Below are positions 8,225 through 19,369 of a stretch of DNA of 64,000 nucleotides, piece after piece (position 1 is the first letter of the stretch; every line of letters begins with the position of its first letter). Origin of the DNA: Sulfuricella sp. (GTDB lineage: Bacteria > Pseudomonadota > Gammaproteobacteria > Burkholderiales > Sulfuricellaceae); the NCBI GenBank assembly GCA_018336195.1, contig JAGXQV010000056.1, positions 32,018 through 96,017 on the forward strand, given 5' to 3'. Made by a program: the position numbers and the translations under genes. The notes below the pieces were generated by a model, which was not told the DNA's origin, did no database searches, and saw nothing but the letters and a program-made list of their open reading frames with translations.

Positions 8225-10081
8225 ATGCCCGCTTACCGTTCCAAAACCTCCACCCATGGCCGCAACATGGCCGGCGCGCGCGCCCTGTGGCGCGCCACCG
8301 GCATGACCGACAGCGATTTCGACAAGCCCATCATCGCCATCGCCAACTCCTTTACTCAATTCGTGCCGGGGCATGTACACCTCAAGGACATGGGGCAACT
8401 GGTGGCGCGCGAGATCGAGAAAGCCGGCGGCGTGGCGAAGGAATTCAACACCATCGCCATCGACGACGGCATCGCCATGGGCCACGGCGGGATGCTCTAT
8501 TCGCTGCCCAGCCGCGACCTGATTGCCGATTCGGTGGAATACATGGTCAATGCCCATTGTGCCGATGCGCTGGTGTGCATTTCCAACTGCGACAAAATCA
8601 CACCGGGGATGCTGATGGCTTCCCTGCGCCTTAATATCCCCACCATTTTCGTCTCCGGCGGGCCGATGGAAGCCGGCAAGGCGGTCATTCACGGCAAGAC
8701 CATCGCCCTCGATCTGGTCGATGCGATGGTGGCGGCGGCGGATGCCGGCGTCAGCGACGCGGAAACCGACACCATGGAGCGCTCCGCCTGCCCGACCTGT
8801 GGTTCGTGCTCCGGGATGTTTACCGCCAATTCGATGAATTGCCTGGTCGAAGCCCTGGGGCTGGCGCTGCCCGGTAACGGCACCCTGGTCGCAACCCACG
8901 CCGACCGCAAGGAGCTGTTCCTGGAAGCCGGACGTTCCATCGTGGCGCTCGCCAAAGCCTATTACGAGCGCGACAACACCTCGGTGCTGCCGCGTTCCAT
9001 CGCCACCTTCGAGGCGTTCGAAAATGCCATGTCGCTGGACATCGCGATGGGTGGCTCGACCAACACTGTCCTGCACTTGCTGGCGGCAGCCCATGAAGCC
9101 GGCGTGGCATTCACCATGAACGACATCGATCGCCTCTCCCATCGGGTACCGCACCTGTGCAAAGTGGCGCCGTCCACCCAGATCTACCACATGGAAGACG
9201 TACATCGCGCCGGCGGCATCGTCGCCATTCTCGCCGAACTGGAGCGCGCCGGTTTGCTCCAAGGCGACCTGCCCACAGTGCATAGCGCCACCATGAAGGA
9301 TGGCCTGAAGCATTGGGACGTGATGCAAAGCAGCGACGCAAGCGTCAGGAAGCTTTTCAGCGCCGCACCCGGCGGCGTACCCAGCGTCACCGCCTTCAGC
9401 CAGGACAAACGCTACGACAGCATCGACATGGATCGCGAAAACGGCTGCATCCGCGACAAGGCCCATGCCTATTCGCTAGACGGCGGCCTGGCGGTGCTCT
9501 ACGGCAACATCGCGCTGGACGGCTGCATCGTGAAAACAGCGGGCGTGGACGAAAGCATCCTCAAATTCACCGGACGGGCACGCGTCTTCGAGAGTCAGGA
9601 TGACGCGGTAGCAGGCATTCTCGCCGACCAAATCGTCGCCGGCGACGTGGTGGTGATCCGCTACGAAGGCCCGCGCGGCGGGCCGGGGATGCAGGAAATG
9701 CTCTATCCCACCAGCTATCTCAAATCCAAGGGGCTGGGCAAGCAGTGCGCTCTGCTCACCGACGGGCGCTTCTCCGGCGGCACCTCGGGACTCAGCATCG
9801 GCCACGCTTCTCCGGAGGCGGCGGAAGGCGGCGCGATCGGCTTGATCGAGGAAGGCGACACCATCGAGATCGATATTCCCGGTCGCACCATCAATCTCAG
9901 GATTAGCGACGAGGACTTGGCCCATCGCCGTCTCAGCATGGACTCGAAGGCGGACAAAGCCTGGAAGCCGGCCAACCGCGACCGGCATGTCTCGGCGGCG
10001 CTGCAAGCCTATGCGGCGATGACCACCTCGGCAGCCAAGGGGGCGGTGCGCGACGTGTCGCAATTGGCCCGGAAAAAATAA
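8225..10081 (+). CDS. ilvD: Dihydroxy-acid dehydratase
   Basis: 618 residues, matching the long (E. coli-type) enzyme. It dehydrates 2,3-dihydroxy-isovalerate and 2,3-dihydroxy-3-methylvalerate in valine, isoleucine and pantothenate synthesis. Iron-sulfur and Mg2+ site motifs are visible: [30 protein letters not shown] and, near the C-terminus, [26 protein letters not shown]. The start [20 protein letters not shown] is canonical. Only 3 bp separate it from the GspE-like gene, so the two may be co-transcribed despite unrelated roles. Confidence 0.98.
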   Translation: MPAYRSKTSTHGRNMAGARALWRATGMTDSDFDKPIIAIANSFTQFVPGHVHLKDMGQLVAREIEKAGGVAKEFNTIAIDDGIAMGHGGMLYSLPSRDLIADSVEYMVNAHCADALVCISNCDKITPGMLMASLRLNIPTIFVSGGPMEAGKAVIHGKTIALDLVDAMVAAADAGVSDAETDTMERSACPTCGSCSGMFTANSMNCLVEALGLALPGNGTLVATHADRKELFLEAGRSIVALAKAYYERDNTSVLPRSIATFEAFENAMSLDIAMGGSTNTVLHLLAAAHEAGVAFTMNDIDRLSHRVPHLCKVAPSTQIYHMEDVHRAGGIVAILAELERAGLLQGDLPTVHSATMKDGLKHWDVMQSSDASVRKLFSAAPGGVPSVTAFSQDKRYDSIDMDRENGCIRDKAHAYSLDGGLAVLYGNIALDGCIVKTAGVDESILKFTGRARVFESQDDAVAGILADQIVAGDVVVIRYEGPRGGPGMQEMLYPTSYLKSKGLGKQCALLTDGRFSGGTSGLSIGHASPEAAEGGAIGLIEEGDTIEIDIPGRTINLRISDEDLAHRRLSMDSKADKAWKPANRDRHVSAALQAYAAMTTSAAKGAVRDVSQLARKK

Positions 10082-10084
10082 CCT

Positions 10085-11872
10085 ATGTCGCACGGCAGCC
10101 ATCAAGCCCGGATCAACCGCAAGCTCGAACTCGCGGAGCTTCTCGATTGGCTGGTTGCCGATGGGTTGGTCGGCGCGGACGCCGCCGACAAGCTCAAGCT
10201 CACCCGCCGCGCGGTGGGCAAGAGCGAGTTGCACCCCCTGGTGATTATCGCCACCCAGAAGTGGAAAAACCTGCTGCTGCCCCATCCGCTGCTGGATCAG
10301 GAGGTATTGTCGGAGTGGCTGGCGAAGCGGGTCGGGTTACCGTATTTCCACATCGACCCGCTGAAGATCGACGTGGTGACGGCCACCAACGCGATGTCGC
10401 ATGCCTATGCCGAGCGTTACCGAATCCTCCCGGTTGAATACACCAGCCGCGAGGTGGTGGTGGCTACCGCCGAACCCAATGTCTTCGAATGGCAGAAAGA
10501 GCTGGAGCAGGCTCTCCACGTCACCGTCAAGACGGTGATAGCCAATCCTTCCGATATTACCCGCTATCTTGCCGAGTTCTACAATCTGGCGCGCTCGGTG
10601 AAAAAAGCGGTGCAGTCGCACAGCCTCGCCGGGCCGTCGGGACTTACCAATTTCGAGCAACTGGTCGAACTGGGCAAGAGCGGCAAGCTCGACGCCAACG
10701 ACCAGCATGTGGTGCAGATCGTCGACTGGCTGCTGCAATACGCTTTCGAGCAGCGCGCCAGCGACATCCACGTCGAGCCGCGCCGCGAATACGGCGACGT
10801 GCGTTTCCGCATCGACGGGGTGATGCATCCCGTCTACCAGATACCGATTGCCGTGGTGAATGCCGTGACCAGTCGCGTCAAAGCGCTGGGACGCATGGAC
10901 GTGGTAGAGAAACGCCGCCCCCAGGATGGGCGCATCAAGACCCGCGCCCCCAGCGGTCAGGAAGTCGAGTTGCGCCTCTCCACCATGCCCACCGCTTTCG
11001 GCGAAAAACTGGTGATGCGGATTTTCAACCCCGACGTGCTGGTGCAGGATTTCAAGGAACTGGGGTTCGGCGAGGAAGAACTGAACGCCTGGAACCGCAT
11101 GATCAGCCAGCCGCATGGCATCATCCTGGTGACCGGTCCGACCGGGTCGGGCAAGACCACCACCCTGTATTCCACCCTCAAGCAGCTCGCCACCCCGGAA
11201 GTCAACGTGTGCACGGTGGAAGACCCCATCGAAATGGTGGTGCCGCAGTTCAACCAGATGCAGGTGCAGCACAACATCGGCCTGGATTTCGCCAGCGGCG
11301 TGCGCACCCTGCTGCGCCAGGATCCCGACATCATCATGGTGGGCGAGATCCGCGACGCGGAAACCGCCGAAATGGCGATTCAGGCGGCGCTCACCGGCCA
11401 CCTAGTGCTATCCACCCTGCACACCAACGATGCCCCGGCGGCGATCACCCGCCTCCTCGACATCGGCGTGCCGCCCTATCTCATCAATACCACCGTGCTC
11501 GGCGTACTCGGCCAGCGCCTGGTGCGCACCCTGTGCCCGCACTGCAAGGAACGCGGCGTATTGGACGAGGAATTATGGAAAGGCCTGGTTGCGCCGTGGA
11601 AATCGGTTCTCCCGGCCACCGTCCAGCAGCCCAAGGGCTGCCTGGAATGCCGTATGACCGGCTACATGGGGCGGATCGGCATTTATGAAATGCTGGTCAT
11701 GACGCCGGCTTTGCGTCGCTTGGTGATCGCCAATTGCGACCTTGCGGCGCTCCGCGAACAGGCTTACAAGGAAGGCATGAAGCCGCTCCGGATCAACGGT
11801 GCGCAAAAGGTCGCCGCCGGGGTGACCACCCTCGAAGAAGTGCTGAAAGTCGCGCCGCCCCCGCAAAACTGA
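10085..11872 (+). CDS. Type II secretion / type IV pilus assembly ATPase (GspE/PilB family)
   Basis: 595 residues. Residues about 65-170 are the GspE/PilB N-terminal domain; residues about 200-590 are the hexameric motor ATPase. Walker A GPTGSGKTT is at 351-359, the Walker B region PDIIMVGEIRD at about 414-424, and the His-box STLHTNDA at 443-450. A zinc tetracysteine is present (C484, C487, C519, C522). No other secretion or pilus genes are nearby, so the machine it drives cannot be told from this window; PilB, GspE or MshE are all possible. Confidence 0.88.
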   Translation: MSHGSHQARINRKLELAELLDWLVADGLVGADAADKLKLTRRAVGKSELHPLVIIATQKWKNLLLPHPLLDQEVLSEWLAKRVGLPYFHIDPLKIDVVTATNAMSHAYAERYRILPVEYTSREVVVATAEPNVFEWQKELEQALHVTVKTVIANPSDITRYLAEFYNLARSVKKAVQSHSLAGPSGLTNFEQLVELGKSGKLDANDQHVVQIVDWLLQYAFEQRASDIHVEPRREYGDVRFRIDGVMHPVYQIPIAVVNAVTSRVKALGRMDVVEKRRPQDGRIKTRAPSGQEVELRLSTMPTAFGEKLVMRIFNPDVLVQDFKELGFGEEELNAWNRMISQPHGIILVTGPTGSGKTTTLYSTLKQLATPEVNVCTVEDPIEMVVPQFNQMQVQHNIGLDFASGVRTLLRQDPDIIMVGEIRDAETAEMAIQAALTGHLVLSTLHTNDAPAAITRLLDIGVPPYLINTTVLGVLGQRLVRTLCPHCKERGVLDEELWKGLVAPWKSVLPATVQQPKGCLECRMTGYMGRIGIYEMLVMTPALRRLVIANCDLAALREQAYKEGMKPLRINGAQKVAAGVTTLEEVLKVAPPPQN

Positions 11873-11931
11873 TTGTTGACTAATTTAGTATGGTATAGCA
11901 TCATTCCGGCATATCCCCGGAGGATGCCGCC

Positions 11932-13974
<2,043 letters not shown>

Positions 13975-14014
13975 GATAGCACTTTTTGTGTATGACTTAA
14001 TGAAGGAGCGTTTG

Positions 14015-14341
14015 ATGAAAGCACGTTGGATGGGTGTGGTTGCCGCTGCGGGTCTCATGGTTGCAGGTTCTGCCGTAGCTGCGGACGAAACCGCGCTGGC
14101 ACAGAAGAGTGGTTGCATGGCTTGCCATCAGGTGGCTGCCAAGGTCGTTGGTCCGGCCTACAAAGACGTCGCCAAGAAGTATGCCGGCGATGCCAAGGCT
14201 CTGGACAATCTGACCAAGAAAGTGATCGCCGGCGGTACGGGCGTGTGGGGTCAGGTGCCGATGCCTCCCAAGGGCGGCAATGCTGCTACCAAAGACGAAG
14301 ACATCAAGAAGATCGTCGCTTGGGTGCTCTCCCTCAAGTAA
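14015..14341 (+). CDS. Small periplasmic class I cytochrome c (c551/c8-like)
   Basis: 108 residues from the ATG at 14015, with GAAGGAG about 6 bases upstream. A Sec signal peptide (about residues 1-23, ending AVAAD) sends it to the periplasm. The mature domain has one haem site, CMACH, and a likely axial methionine in VPMPPKGG, the pattern of cytochrome c551/c8 electron shuttles. The next gene is a HiPIP, another small periplasmic electron carrier, so the two may serve the same redox chain. A strong terminator follows directly, so they are probably separate transcripts. Confidence 0.93.
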   Translation: MKARWMGVVAAAGLMVAGSAVAADETALAQKSGCMACHQVAAKVVGPAYKDVAKKYAGDAKALDNLTKKVIAGGTGVWGQVPMPPKGGNAATKDEDIKKIVAWVLSLK

Positions 14342-14360
14342 TCTTCCTCGTGAAGAAAAT

Positions 14361-14385
14361 AGCCGGCCTAGTGCCGGCTTTTTTA
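14361..14385 (+). terminator. Rho-independent terminator of the cytochrome c gene
   Basis: AGCCGGC and GCCGGCT form a perfect 7-bp stem around a 5-base loop, followed by a run of T residues. It begins 20 bases after the cytochrome stop codon. Confidence 0.92.
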
Positions 14386-14546
14386 TTTCTGATTAGCGGC
14401 GCTTCACCACTTTTCCGACGCTTGATGGCTATTCGCGCAACGCGGAAAAGCTCATAATTACGGACTGCTTACCGACCTTAACGGCGGCGGGCAACAACGC
14501 AGTCCCGCAAGGGATCATCAACCGCATAGCGAAAAGGAAATCGATT

Positions 14547-14837
14547 GTGAAAGACAACCTCAAACCAGCTCGCCGCCAGTTTCTCAAAATGGGTGGTGCC
14601 GCCCTTGCCATGATCCCGGTCGCCGTCCTGAGCGGCAATGCCATTGCCGCCACCAACGCAGGGATGCGTACCTCGATGAAATACCAGGACACGCCGAACG
14701 GCGACAAGGATTGCGCAAATTGTGTCCAATTCGTTCCGGGCAAGACCCCCAAGGATCTCGGCACCTGCAAGATATTCCCGGGCGACACGGAAATTTCTCC
14801 CAAGGCGTACTGCGCAGCCTGGGCGGCAAAACCGTAA
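14547..14837 (+). CDS. High-potential iron-sulfur protein (HiPIP), TAT-exported
   Basis: 96 residues from a GTG start, with AAAAGGAAA a few bases upstream. The N-terminus has a twin-arginine signal (ARRQFLKMGGAAL), so the folded cluster protein goes to the periplasm. Four cysteines follow the HiPIP pattern CxxC…C…C in CANC, GTCKIFPG and YCAAW near the C-terminus and bind one [4Fe-4S] cluster cycling 3+/2+. HiPIPs donate electrons to terminal oxidases or reaction centres in proteobacteria, or act in sulfur and iron oxidation. It sits between two terminators and is probably monocistronic. Confidence 0.95.
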   Translation: MKDNLKPARRQFLKMGGAALAMIPVAVLSGNAIAATNAGMRTSMKYQDTPNGDKDCANCVQFVPGKTPKDLGTCKIFPGDTEISPKAYCAAWAAKP

Positions 14838-14861
14838 AATTAGTGCCGGAGCCGACTCGGC

Positions 14862-14888
14862 AAGGCGCCCGCAAGGCGCCTTTTTTTA
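14862..14888 (+). terminator. Terminator between HiPIP gene and convergent permease gene
   Basis: Two copies of GGCGCC (14864-14869 and 14875-14880) pair across a 5-base loop and are followed by seven T residues. The T-run overlaps the end of the minus-strand permease gene, so the stem may also act in that direction. Confidence 0.88.
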
Positions 14889-16289
14889 TTTGCGGGCGGC
14901 GAGATTGCTATGGCGAATCGAATAGGTGAAATAGACGATCACGCCGATCAATAGCCACACCAGAAAACGCAGCCAGGTGGTGCTGGGCAGGAAAGCCATC
15001 AGCGCCGAACAGGAGAAAGCGCCAAGCAGCGGAAACACCGGATTGAGCGGATTCTTGAAGGGACGGTGCAAGTTGGGGTGACGGACGCGCAGGATGATGA
15101 CCCCCAGACATACCAGCACAAAGGCGGCCAACGTGCCGATATTCACCAGTTCCGCCAAGGCACCCAGGGGGAACAGGCCGGCCACTGCCGCCATGATGAT
15201 GCCGCACAGCACGATCACGCGCACCGGGGTCTGGGTTTTCGGATGGACCTTGGAAAAAAACGGCGACATCAGCCCGTCCCGCGACATGGCGAAGATGATC
15301 CGGGTCAGCCCGTAATACAGTACCAGCATCACCGTGGTCAGCCCGGCGATAACTCCGGTGGAAACCAGCGCGGAGGCCCAGTGATAGCCCATCAGTTGCA
15401 GAGCGTGGGCGACCGGGGAGGAAACGCCCAGTTCGGTGTAGGGCACCACGCCGGTCAGCAATCCCGACACCACGATATACACCACGGTACAGAAAGCCAG
15501 TGAGGCAATGATGCCGATCGGCACGTCGCGCTGGGGGTTCTTGGCTTCTTCGACCGCCGTGGATACGGCGTCGAAACCCACGTAGGCGAAAAACACCAGC
15601 GATGCGCCCGCCAGCACTCCTACGGTCTTGCCGTCCGGCAAGGTGTGGAACCACCCGTAGGGCATGAACGGTTGCCAATTTTCGGGATGGACGTTGAAGC
15701 CGGCGATACCGATGAAGACTAGGATCGTGATGAGCTTGACGCCCACCATCGCGGTATTGAGTTGGGAGCTTTGCTTCACGCCGACGATCAACAGCCCCAT
15801 CAGCGTCAGGATGACCGCGCTGGCGGGCAGGTTGATGATGCCGCCCAGTTCGGGCGCCTTGGTGAGCGCTTCCGGCAGCCCCATGCCCATTGCCGAGAGC
15901 GCGTTGTTGAAATAGCCCGACCAGCCGTTGGCGACCGCCGACACCGCGATGCTGTATTCCAGCAGCAATATCCAGCCGATGAGCCAGGCGACTATCTCGC
16001 CGAACGCCGCATAACTGTAGCCATAGGCGCTGCCGCAACCGCCGATGGCAGCGGCGAGTTCCGCGTAGGCCAGCGCGGCGAAGGCGCAGGCAACGCCCGA
16101 AATTACGAAGGACAACACTACCGCCGGGCCGGATTGATGGGCGGCGGCGATGCCGGTCAGCACGAAAATCCCGGTACCGATAATCGCCCCGATCCCCAGC
16201 AAGGTCAGGTCGACCGCAGTCAGGCACTTTTTCAGGCCGGTATCGCTGAACTCGTTGGGGGTGATCGGTTTGGTACGGAAAATCTGCAT
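14886..16289 (-). CDS. APC-family amino acid permease (cationic amino acid transporter type)
   Basis: 467 residues from the ATG at 16289, chosen because GAGGAG lies just upstream; a more upstream ATG at 16304 would place that site inside the frame. About twelve membrane helices are visible. The first helix has GIGAIIGTGIFVLTG, the substrate-binding unwound region of APC transporters. VGFDAVSTAVEEAKNPQRDVP after helix 6 is typical of the CAT/YfnA subgroup. It probably imports an amino acid by proton symport; the substrate cannot be read from sequence. Confidence 0.9.
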   Translation of the reverse strand: MQIFRTKPITPNEFSDTGLKKCLTAVDLTLLGIGAIIGTGIFVLTGIAAAHQSGPAVVLSFVISGVACAFAALAYAELAAAIGGCGSAYGYSYAAFGEIVAWLIGWILLLEYSIAVSAVANGWSGYFNNALSAMGMGLPEALTKAPELGGIINLPASAVILTLMGLLIVGVKQSSQLNTAMVGVKLITILVFIGIAGFNVHPENWQPFMPYGWFHTLPDGKTVGVLAGASLVFFAYVGFDAVSTAVEEAKNPQRDVPIGIIASLAFCTVVYIVVSGLLTGVVPYTELGVSSPVAHALQLMGYHWASALVSTGVIAGLTTVMLVLYYGLTRIIFAMSRDGLMSPFFSKVHPKTQTPVRVIVLCGIIMAAVAGLFPLGALAELVNIGTLAAFVLVCLGVIILRVRHPNLHRPFKNPLNPVFPLLGAFSCSALMAFLPSTTWLRFLVWLLIGVIVYFTYSIRHSNLAARK

Positions 16290-16319
16290 GGTTCTCCTCC
16301 TCAATAGTTTTTTGTTGGT

Positions 16320-16892
16320 TTAATCGCGGATGATCCGGCCGCTTGCCAAGTCATGGATGGTCGAGGGCTTTTTTTCTCGGCCGATGCGCCCCGGCACCAC
16401 CAGCACCTTACGCCCAAAGGCTTTCCGGCATGCCGCGGCGGTCTTGAGGGAAACATGTCCGGCCCGGTTGGCGCTGGTCGATACCAGCGGCGAACCGAGT
16501 ACCCGGCACAACGCCGCCGCGCCGGGATGGGCCGTGACGCGCACCGCTAGGGTCGGATGTTCGCCGCGCAGCCGGCGCCCGGTTTTTTTTCCTGCCGCCA
16601 CCAGCCAGGTGTGCGGACCGGGCCAAGTTGCGCAGACCTGGCGCTGTTGGAGTTCGCTGAGCGGGGCAATGTAGCCGCGCAATTGCTGCAGGGTAGCGGC
16701 AATCAGGATCAACCCTTTGTCCTGCGGACGCCCCTTGAGGCGCAGGAGACGCCGCACGGCGCCGGGATTGGCGGGGTCGCAGCCCAGCCCGAAACACGAT
16801 TCGGTGGCATAAGCGATCAGCCCGCCGCGCCGGAAATGGGCGCGCAGGCGCTGCTGGAAGAAGGATGAAAGCGGGAGAGCGGGATGTCCCAA
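16320..16892 (-). CDS. tsaC: Threonylcarbamoyl-AMP synthase (TsaC/YrdC)
   Basis: 190 residues. It makes L-threonylcarbamoyl-AMP from threonine, bicarbonate and ATP for the tRNA t6A37 modification. The YrdC domain is visible: AYATESCFGLGCDP, RLLRLKGRPQDKGLILI, WPGPHTWLV and the STSAN box in LVSTSANRAG. The start is a TTG at 16892 with GGGAG about 9 bases upstream; no ATG is available. It lies 23 bp downstream of purE on the same strand. Confidence 0.93.
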   Translation of the reverse strand: MGHPALPLSSFFQQRLRAHFRRGGLIAYATESCFGLGCDPANPGAVRRLLRLKGRPQDKGLILIAATLQQLRGYIAPLSELQQRQVCATWPGPHTWLVAAGKKTGRRLRGEHPTLAVRVTAHPGAAALCRVLGSPLVSTSANRAGHVSLKTAAACRKAFGRKVLVVPGRIGREKKPSTIHDLASGRIIRD

Positions 16893-16915
16893 AGCGTGTT
16901 CTCCCGGTTCAGGAC

Positions 16916-17422
16916 TCAGCCTTTCAGCTTGTCCTGTAGAGCCTGATCCTTGGCGAGAATCTGCGCGGTATTGACGGCGCGCTCGTCCTTGAGCTTTTGC
17001 GCCAAGGCGGGATCGCCCAGGGCGAGGATCTGCGCGGCCAGATAGGCGGCGTTCTTCGCCCCGGCCTTGCCGATGGCGACGCAGGCTACGGGAATTCCCC
17101 CGGGCATCTGCACGGTGGAAAGCAGCGCGTCGAAACCGTTGAGCGGGCCGCCGTCCATCGGCACGCCGATCACCGGGCAGGTGGTGTGGGCAGCTACCGC
17201 GCCTGCCAGATGGGCGGCCAATCCCGCTGCGGCGACGAACACTTTGCAGCCGCGCTCTTCGGCGGATTTCACGAATTCCATGGTATTCGCCGGAGTACGG
17301 TGGGCGGAGGTGATTTTCACTTCCCAGGAAACTCCCAGGCTGGTGAGGGTATCGAGCGTGGCCTGCATCACGGGCAGGTCGGAGTCGGAACCCATCAGAA
17401 CGGCGACGAACGGTGCGGTCAT
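16916..17422 (-). CDS. purE: N5-carboxyaminoimidazole ribonucleotide mutase (class I PurE)
   Basis: 168 residues. It converts N5-CAIR to CAIR in purine synthesis. Class I signatures are clear: [10 protein letters not shown] at the N-terminus, SAHRTP, and the [10 protein letters not shown] loop. Class I PurE normally works with PurK, but no purK lies between purE and tsaC, where it sits in many relatives. It is preceded by dapF (30 bp gap). Confidence 0.96.
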   Translation of the reverse strand: MTAPFVAVLMGSDSDLPVMQATLDTLTSLGVSWEVKITSAHRTPANTMEFVKSAEERGCKVFVAAAGLAAHLAGAVAAHTTCPVIGVPMDGGPLNGFDALLSTVQMPGGIPVACVAIGKAGAKNAAYLAAQILALGDPALAQKLKDERAVNTAQILAKDQALQDKLKG

Positions 17423-17452
17423 TTCAAGTCCTCGGAAACCAGATGAAAAAAG

Positions 17453-18292
17453 CTATTTTACCGGAACTTCCAACTCGCCTTCGAAAACCGTGGTGGCGGG
17501 GCCGGTCATCAGCACCGGCTGGCCCTCGCCGGCCCAGGCGATGGAGAGTTCGCCGCCGCGGGTGACCACCCGTACCGGGCTGTCGAGCAGGCCGCGCGCC
17601 AGCCCGGCCACCGCCGCCGCACAAGCGCCGGTGCCGCACGCCAGGGTTTCGCCGGAACCGCGCTCGAAAACGCGCAGCTGGATGGCATGACGATCCAGCA
17701 CCTGCATGAAACCGGCGTTGACGCGCATCGGGAAGCGCGGGTGGGTTTCCACCTGCGGGCCGACTGCGCCAACCGGATAGGCATCGGCATCCTCGACCAG
17801 CGTCACCGCGTGGGGATTGCCCATCGATACCGCGCTGATTTCCAGAGTCGTGCCGGCCAGTTCCAGCGGATAAGTGACGGCGCGCTGCGTCGCGACGAAG
17901 GGAATATCCGCCGGCTCGAAACGCGGCGCGCCCATGTTGACCGTCACTTCGCCGTTGGCTTCGAGACGCGGCACGATGATCCCGGAAGCGGTCTCGACGC
18001 GAATCTCGCGCTTGGCGGTTAGCCCTTTCTCATGGACGAAGCGCACGAAGCAGCGCGCGCCGTTGCCGCATTGCTCCACCTCGCCGCCGTCGGCGTTAAA
18101 AATCCGGTAACGGAAATCCACATCGGTGCGGCTGGGCTTTTCCGCCAGCAGGATCTGGTCGCAACCCACCCCGAAATGGCGGTCGGCGATGAAGCGGAAC
18201 TGGGCGGACGTCAACTCGACAAGTTGCGAAATCGCGTCGAACACCACGAAATCGTTGCCGAGGCCGTGCATTTTGGTGAATTTCAAGCGCAT
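17453..18292 (-). CDS. dapF: Diaminopimelate epimerase
   Basis: 279 residues from the ATG at 18292 (a TTG codon just upstream is unnecessary). It interconverts LL- and meso-diaminopimelate for lysine and peptidoglycan synthesis. The two catalytic cysteines are in the expected boxes EQCGNGARC and ACGTGAC. The N-terminus [15 protein letters not shown] is canonical. Likely co-transcribed with purE and tsaC. Confidence 0.97.
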   Translation of the reverse strand: MRLKFTKMHGLGNDFVVFDAISQLVELTSAQFRFIADRHFGVGCDQILLAEKPSRTDVDFRYRIFNADGGEVEQCGNGARCFVRFVHEKGLTAKREIRVETASGIIVPRLEANGEVTVNMGAPRFEPADIPFVATQRAVTYPLELAGTTLEISAVSMGNPHAVTLVEDADAYPVGAVGPQVETHPRFPMRVNAGFMQVLDRHAIQLRVFERGSGETLACGTGACAAAVAGLARGLLDSPVRVVTRGGELSIAWAGEGQPVLMTGPATTVFEGELEVPVK

Positions 18293-18326
18293 CAAAAGTC
18301 TTTCACGAATAAGGGTAAAGAAGGGG

Positions 18327-18659
18327 TCAGACAGCTATGCCGAAATCCTCAGCCAGACGCTCGGTAATCAGGGTATTCAAACTCTTGTTTTCATGACGTG
18401 CGGCAACCGCCAGGGCGCGGTGCAATTCGGGTTTCATGCGCAACACCAGTTTGCCGGAAAAGGGTTTTTCCGGCTCAATTTCCGATTCCTTGCAAAAATT
18501 CAGATAGTCGTCCACCGAATCCTGGAAAGCCTGTTTAAGCTCATCCACGGATTTTCCCTGAAAGGTGACAGCCCCTTTCGCCAGGAGCACGTCCCCATGA
18601 AAAATTCCGGCCTCATCATCAAATTTGACCGCCCCAAAATAACCCATGTAACTCATCAT
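18327..18659 (-). CDS. hicB: HicB-family antitoxin
   Basis: 110 residues from the ATG at 18659. The N-terminal partial RNase-H-like fold ([18 protein letters not shown], with [23 protein letters not shown]) is the toxin-binding part. The C-terminal [34 protein letters not shown] is a ribbon-helix-helix DNA-binding domain, so the protein should repress its own promoter. The ATG overlaps the hicA stop by 4 bases, the usual toxin-first coupling. The antitoxin looks intact while its toxin gene carries a stop codon. Confidence 0.88.
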   Translation of the reverse strand: MMSYMGYFGAVKFDDEAGIFHGDVLLAKGAVTFQGKSVDELKQAFQDSVDDYLNFCKESEIEPEKPFSGKLVLRMKPELHRALAVAARHENKSLNTLITERLAEDFGIAV

Positions 18660-18910
18660 GGCTCGACCCCCGCATCCTTCAAGAATTTGCGCACGGATTC
18701 GACTGCGCCCTTGTTGGTTTCCTTCTGAGGATGGGGACGATGAAATACACCCGGCACCCCATTCAGCAGAAAACGCACCCTCGAACCCGCTCCTTCGGAT
18801 TCCCTTGCGCCTAAACTTTCCAACATGACTTCGATGTCTTTCCAAAAAATATTGGACAACGGCGGATCGACAAAAATTGCTTACAAGGTTTTCCGGTGTT
18901 TGCTGTTCAT
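18656..18910 (-). pseudogene. hicA: hicA toxin gene with in-frame nonsense codon
   Basis: Translating the minus strand from the ATG at 18910 gives MNSKHRKTL, then TAA (18883-18881), then AIFVDPPLSNIFWKDIEVM and the rest of a HicA-like domain to the stop that overlaps hicB. The frame is otherwise perfectly open. The TAA is one base from GAA, CAA or AAA, so a single substitution explains it. A shorter product could start at the TTG at 18859 (67 residues), but no good ribosome site precedes it. The distal part has GSRVRFLLNG and FHRPHP, with Arg where E. coli HicA has its catalytic His. Toxicity is therefore doubtful. Confidence 0.75.
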
Positions 18911-18916
18911 GGTCCG

Positions 18917-18940
18917 ATTATAGTATCAAATGATAGTATC
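18917..18940 (-). promoter_or_regulatory. Probable hicAB promoter with repeated operator half-sites
   Basis: On the minus strand GATACTA occurs twice, 13 bases apart, and the second copy runs into TATAAT (18922-18917), a perfect -10 box. The hicA ATG is only 7 bases beyond, so the message may be almost leaderless. The repeats overlap the -10 and could bind HicB. Confidence 0.5.
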
Positions 18941-18954
18941 TTGTGCGTCTGAAT

Positions 18955-19368
18955 TTAACCGCACAACGCCACATAATCCTTGTAAATACAGCGATCCATC
19001 ACCACCGTCAGGCCGGCGTCGCGGGCGCGTTGCGCCGCAGCCTCGTTGACGATGCCTTCCTGGATCCAGATGGCGGGGATGCCCAGGGCGATACATTCAT
19101 CGACCAGCGCATCGAGATGCTCGGCGGCGCGGAAGGCATCGACCAGGTCGATTCGGTCCGGCACGTCGGAAAGCTTTGCGTAACATTTTTCACCCAGCAC
19201 TTCTGCGGTCGCCGGGCGTACCGGCACGATGCGGTAGCCGTAGCCCTGCATGGCCCGTGCCACCACGTAGCTGGGGCGGTCTGGCTTGGGCGAGAGGCCC
19301 ACCACGGCGATGGTCTTGATGCGCCCCAAGAGTTCGCACAGTTCGGCGGAAGAGGGATTGGCAAACAT
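18955..19368 (-). CDS. CoA-binding Rossmann-fold protein (YccU-like)
   Basis: 137 residues. A single CoA_binding domain with IKTIAVVGLSPKPDRPSYVVA as the dinucleotide-type loop, then YRIVPVRP and PAIWIQEGIVNEAAAQRARDAGLTVVMDRC. Small proteins of this family are related to the N-domain of succinyl-CoA synthetase and have no settled role. It follows a methyltransferase gene with a gap of one base, so the two are translationally coupled. Confidence 0.88.
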   Translation of the reverse strand: MFANPSSAELCELLGRIKTIAVVGLSPKPDRPSYVVARAMQGYGYRIVPVRPATAEVLGEKCYAKLSDVPDRIDLVDAFRAAEHLDALVDECIALGIPAIWIQEGIVNEAAAQRARDAGLTVVMDRCIYKDYVALCG

Positions 19369-19369
19369 T

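Noticed and set aside
8096..9466. Long minus-strand open frame opposite ilvD (456 codons)
   Set aside because: It lies antisense to a clear ilvD with every family motif; its translation has no domain features and is typical of shadow frames in GC-rich DNA.
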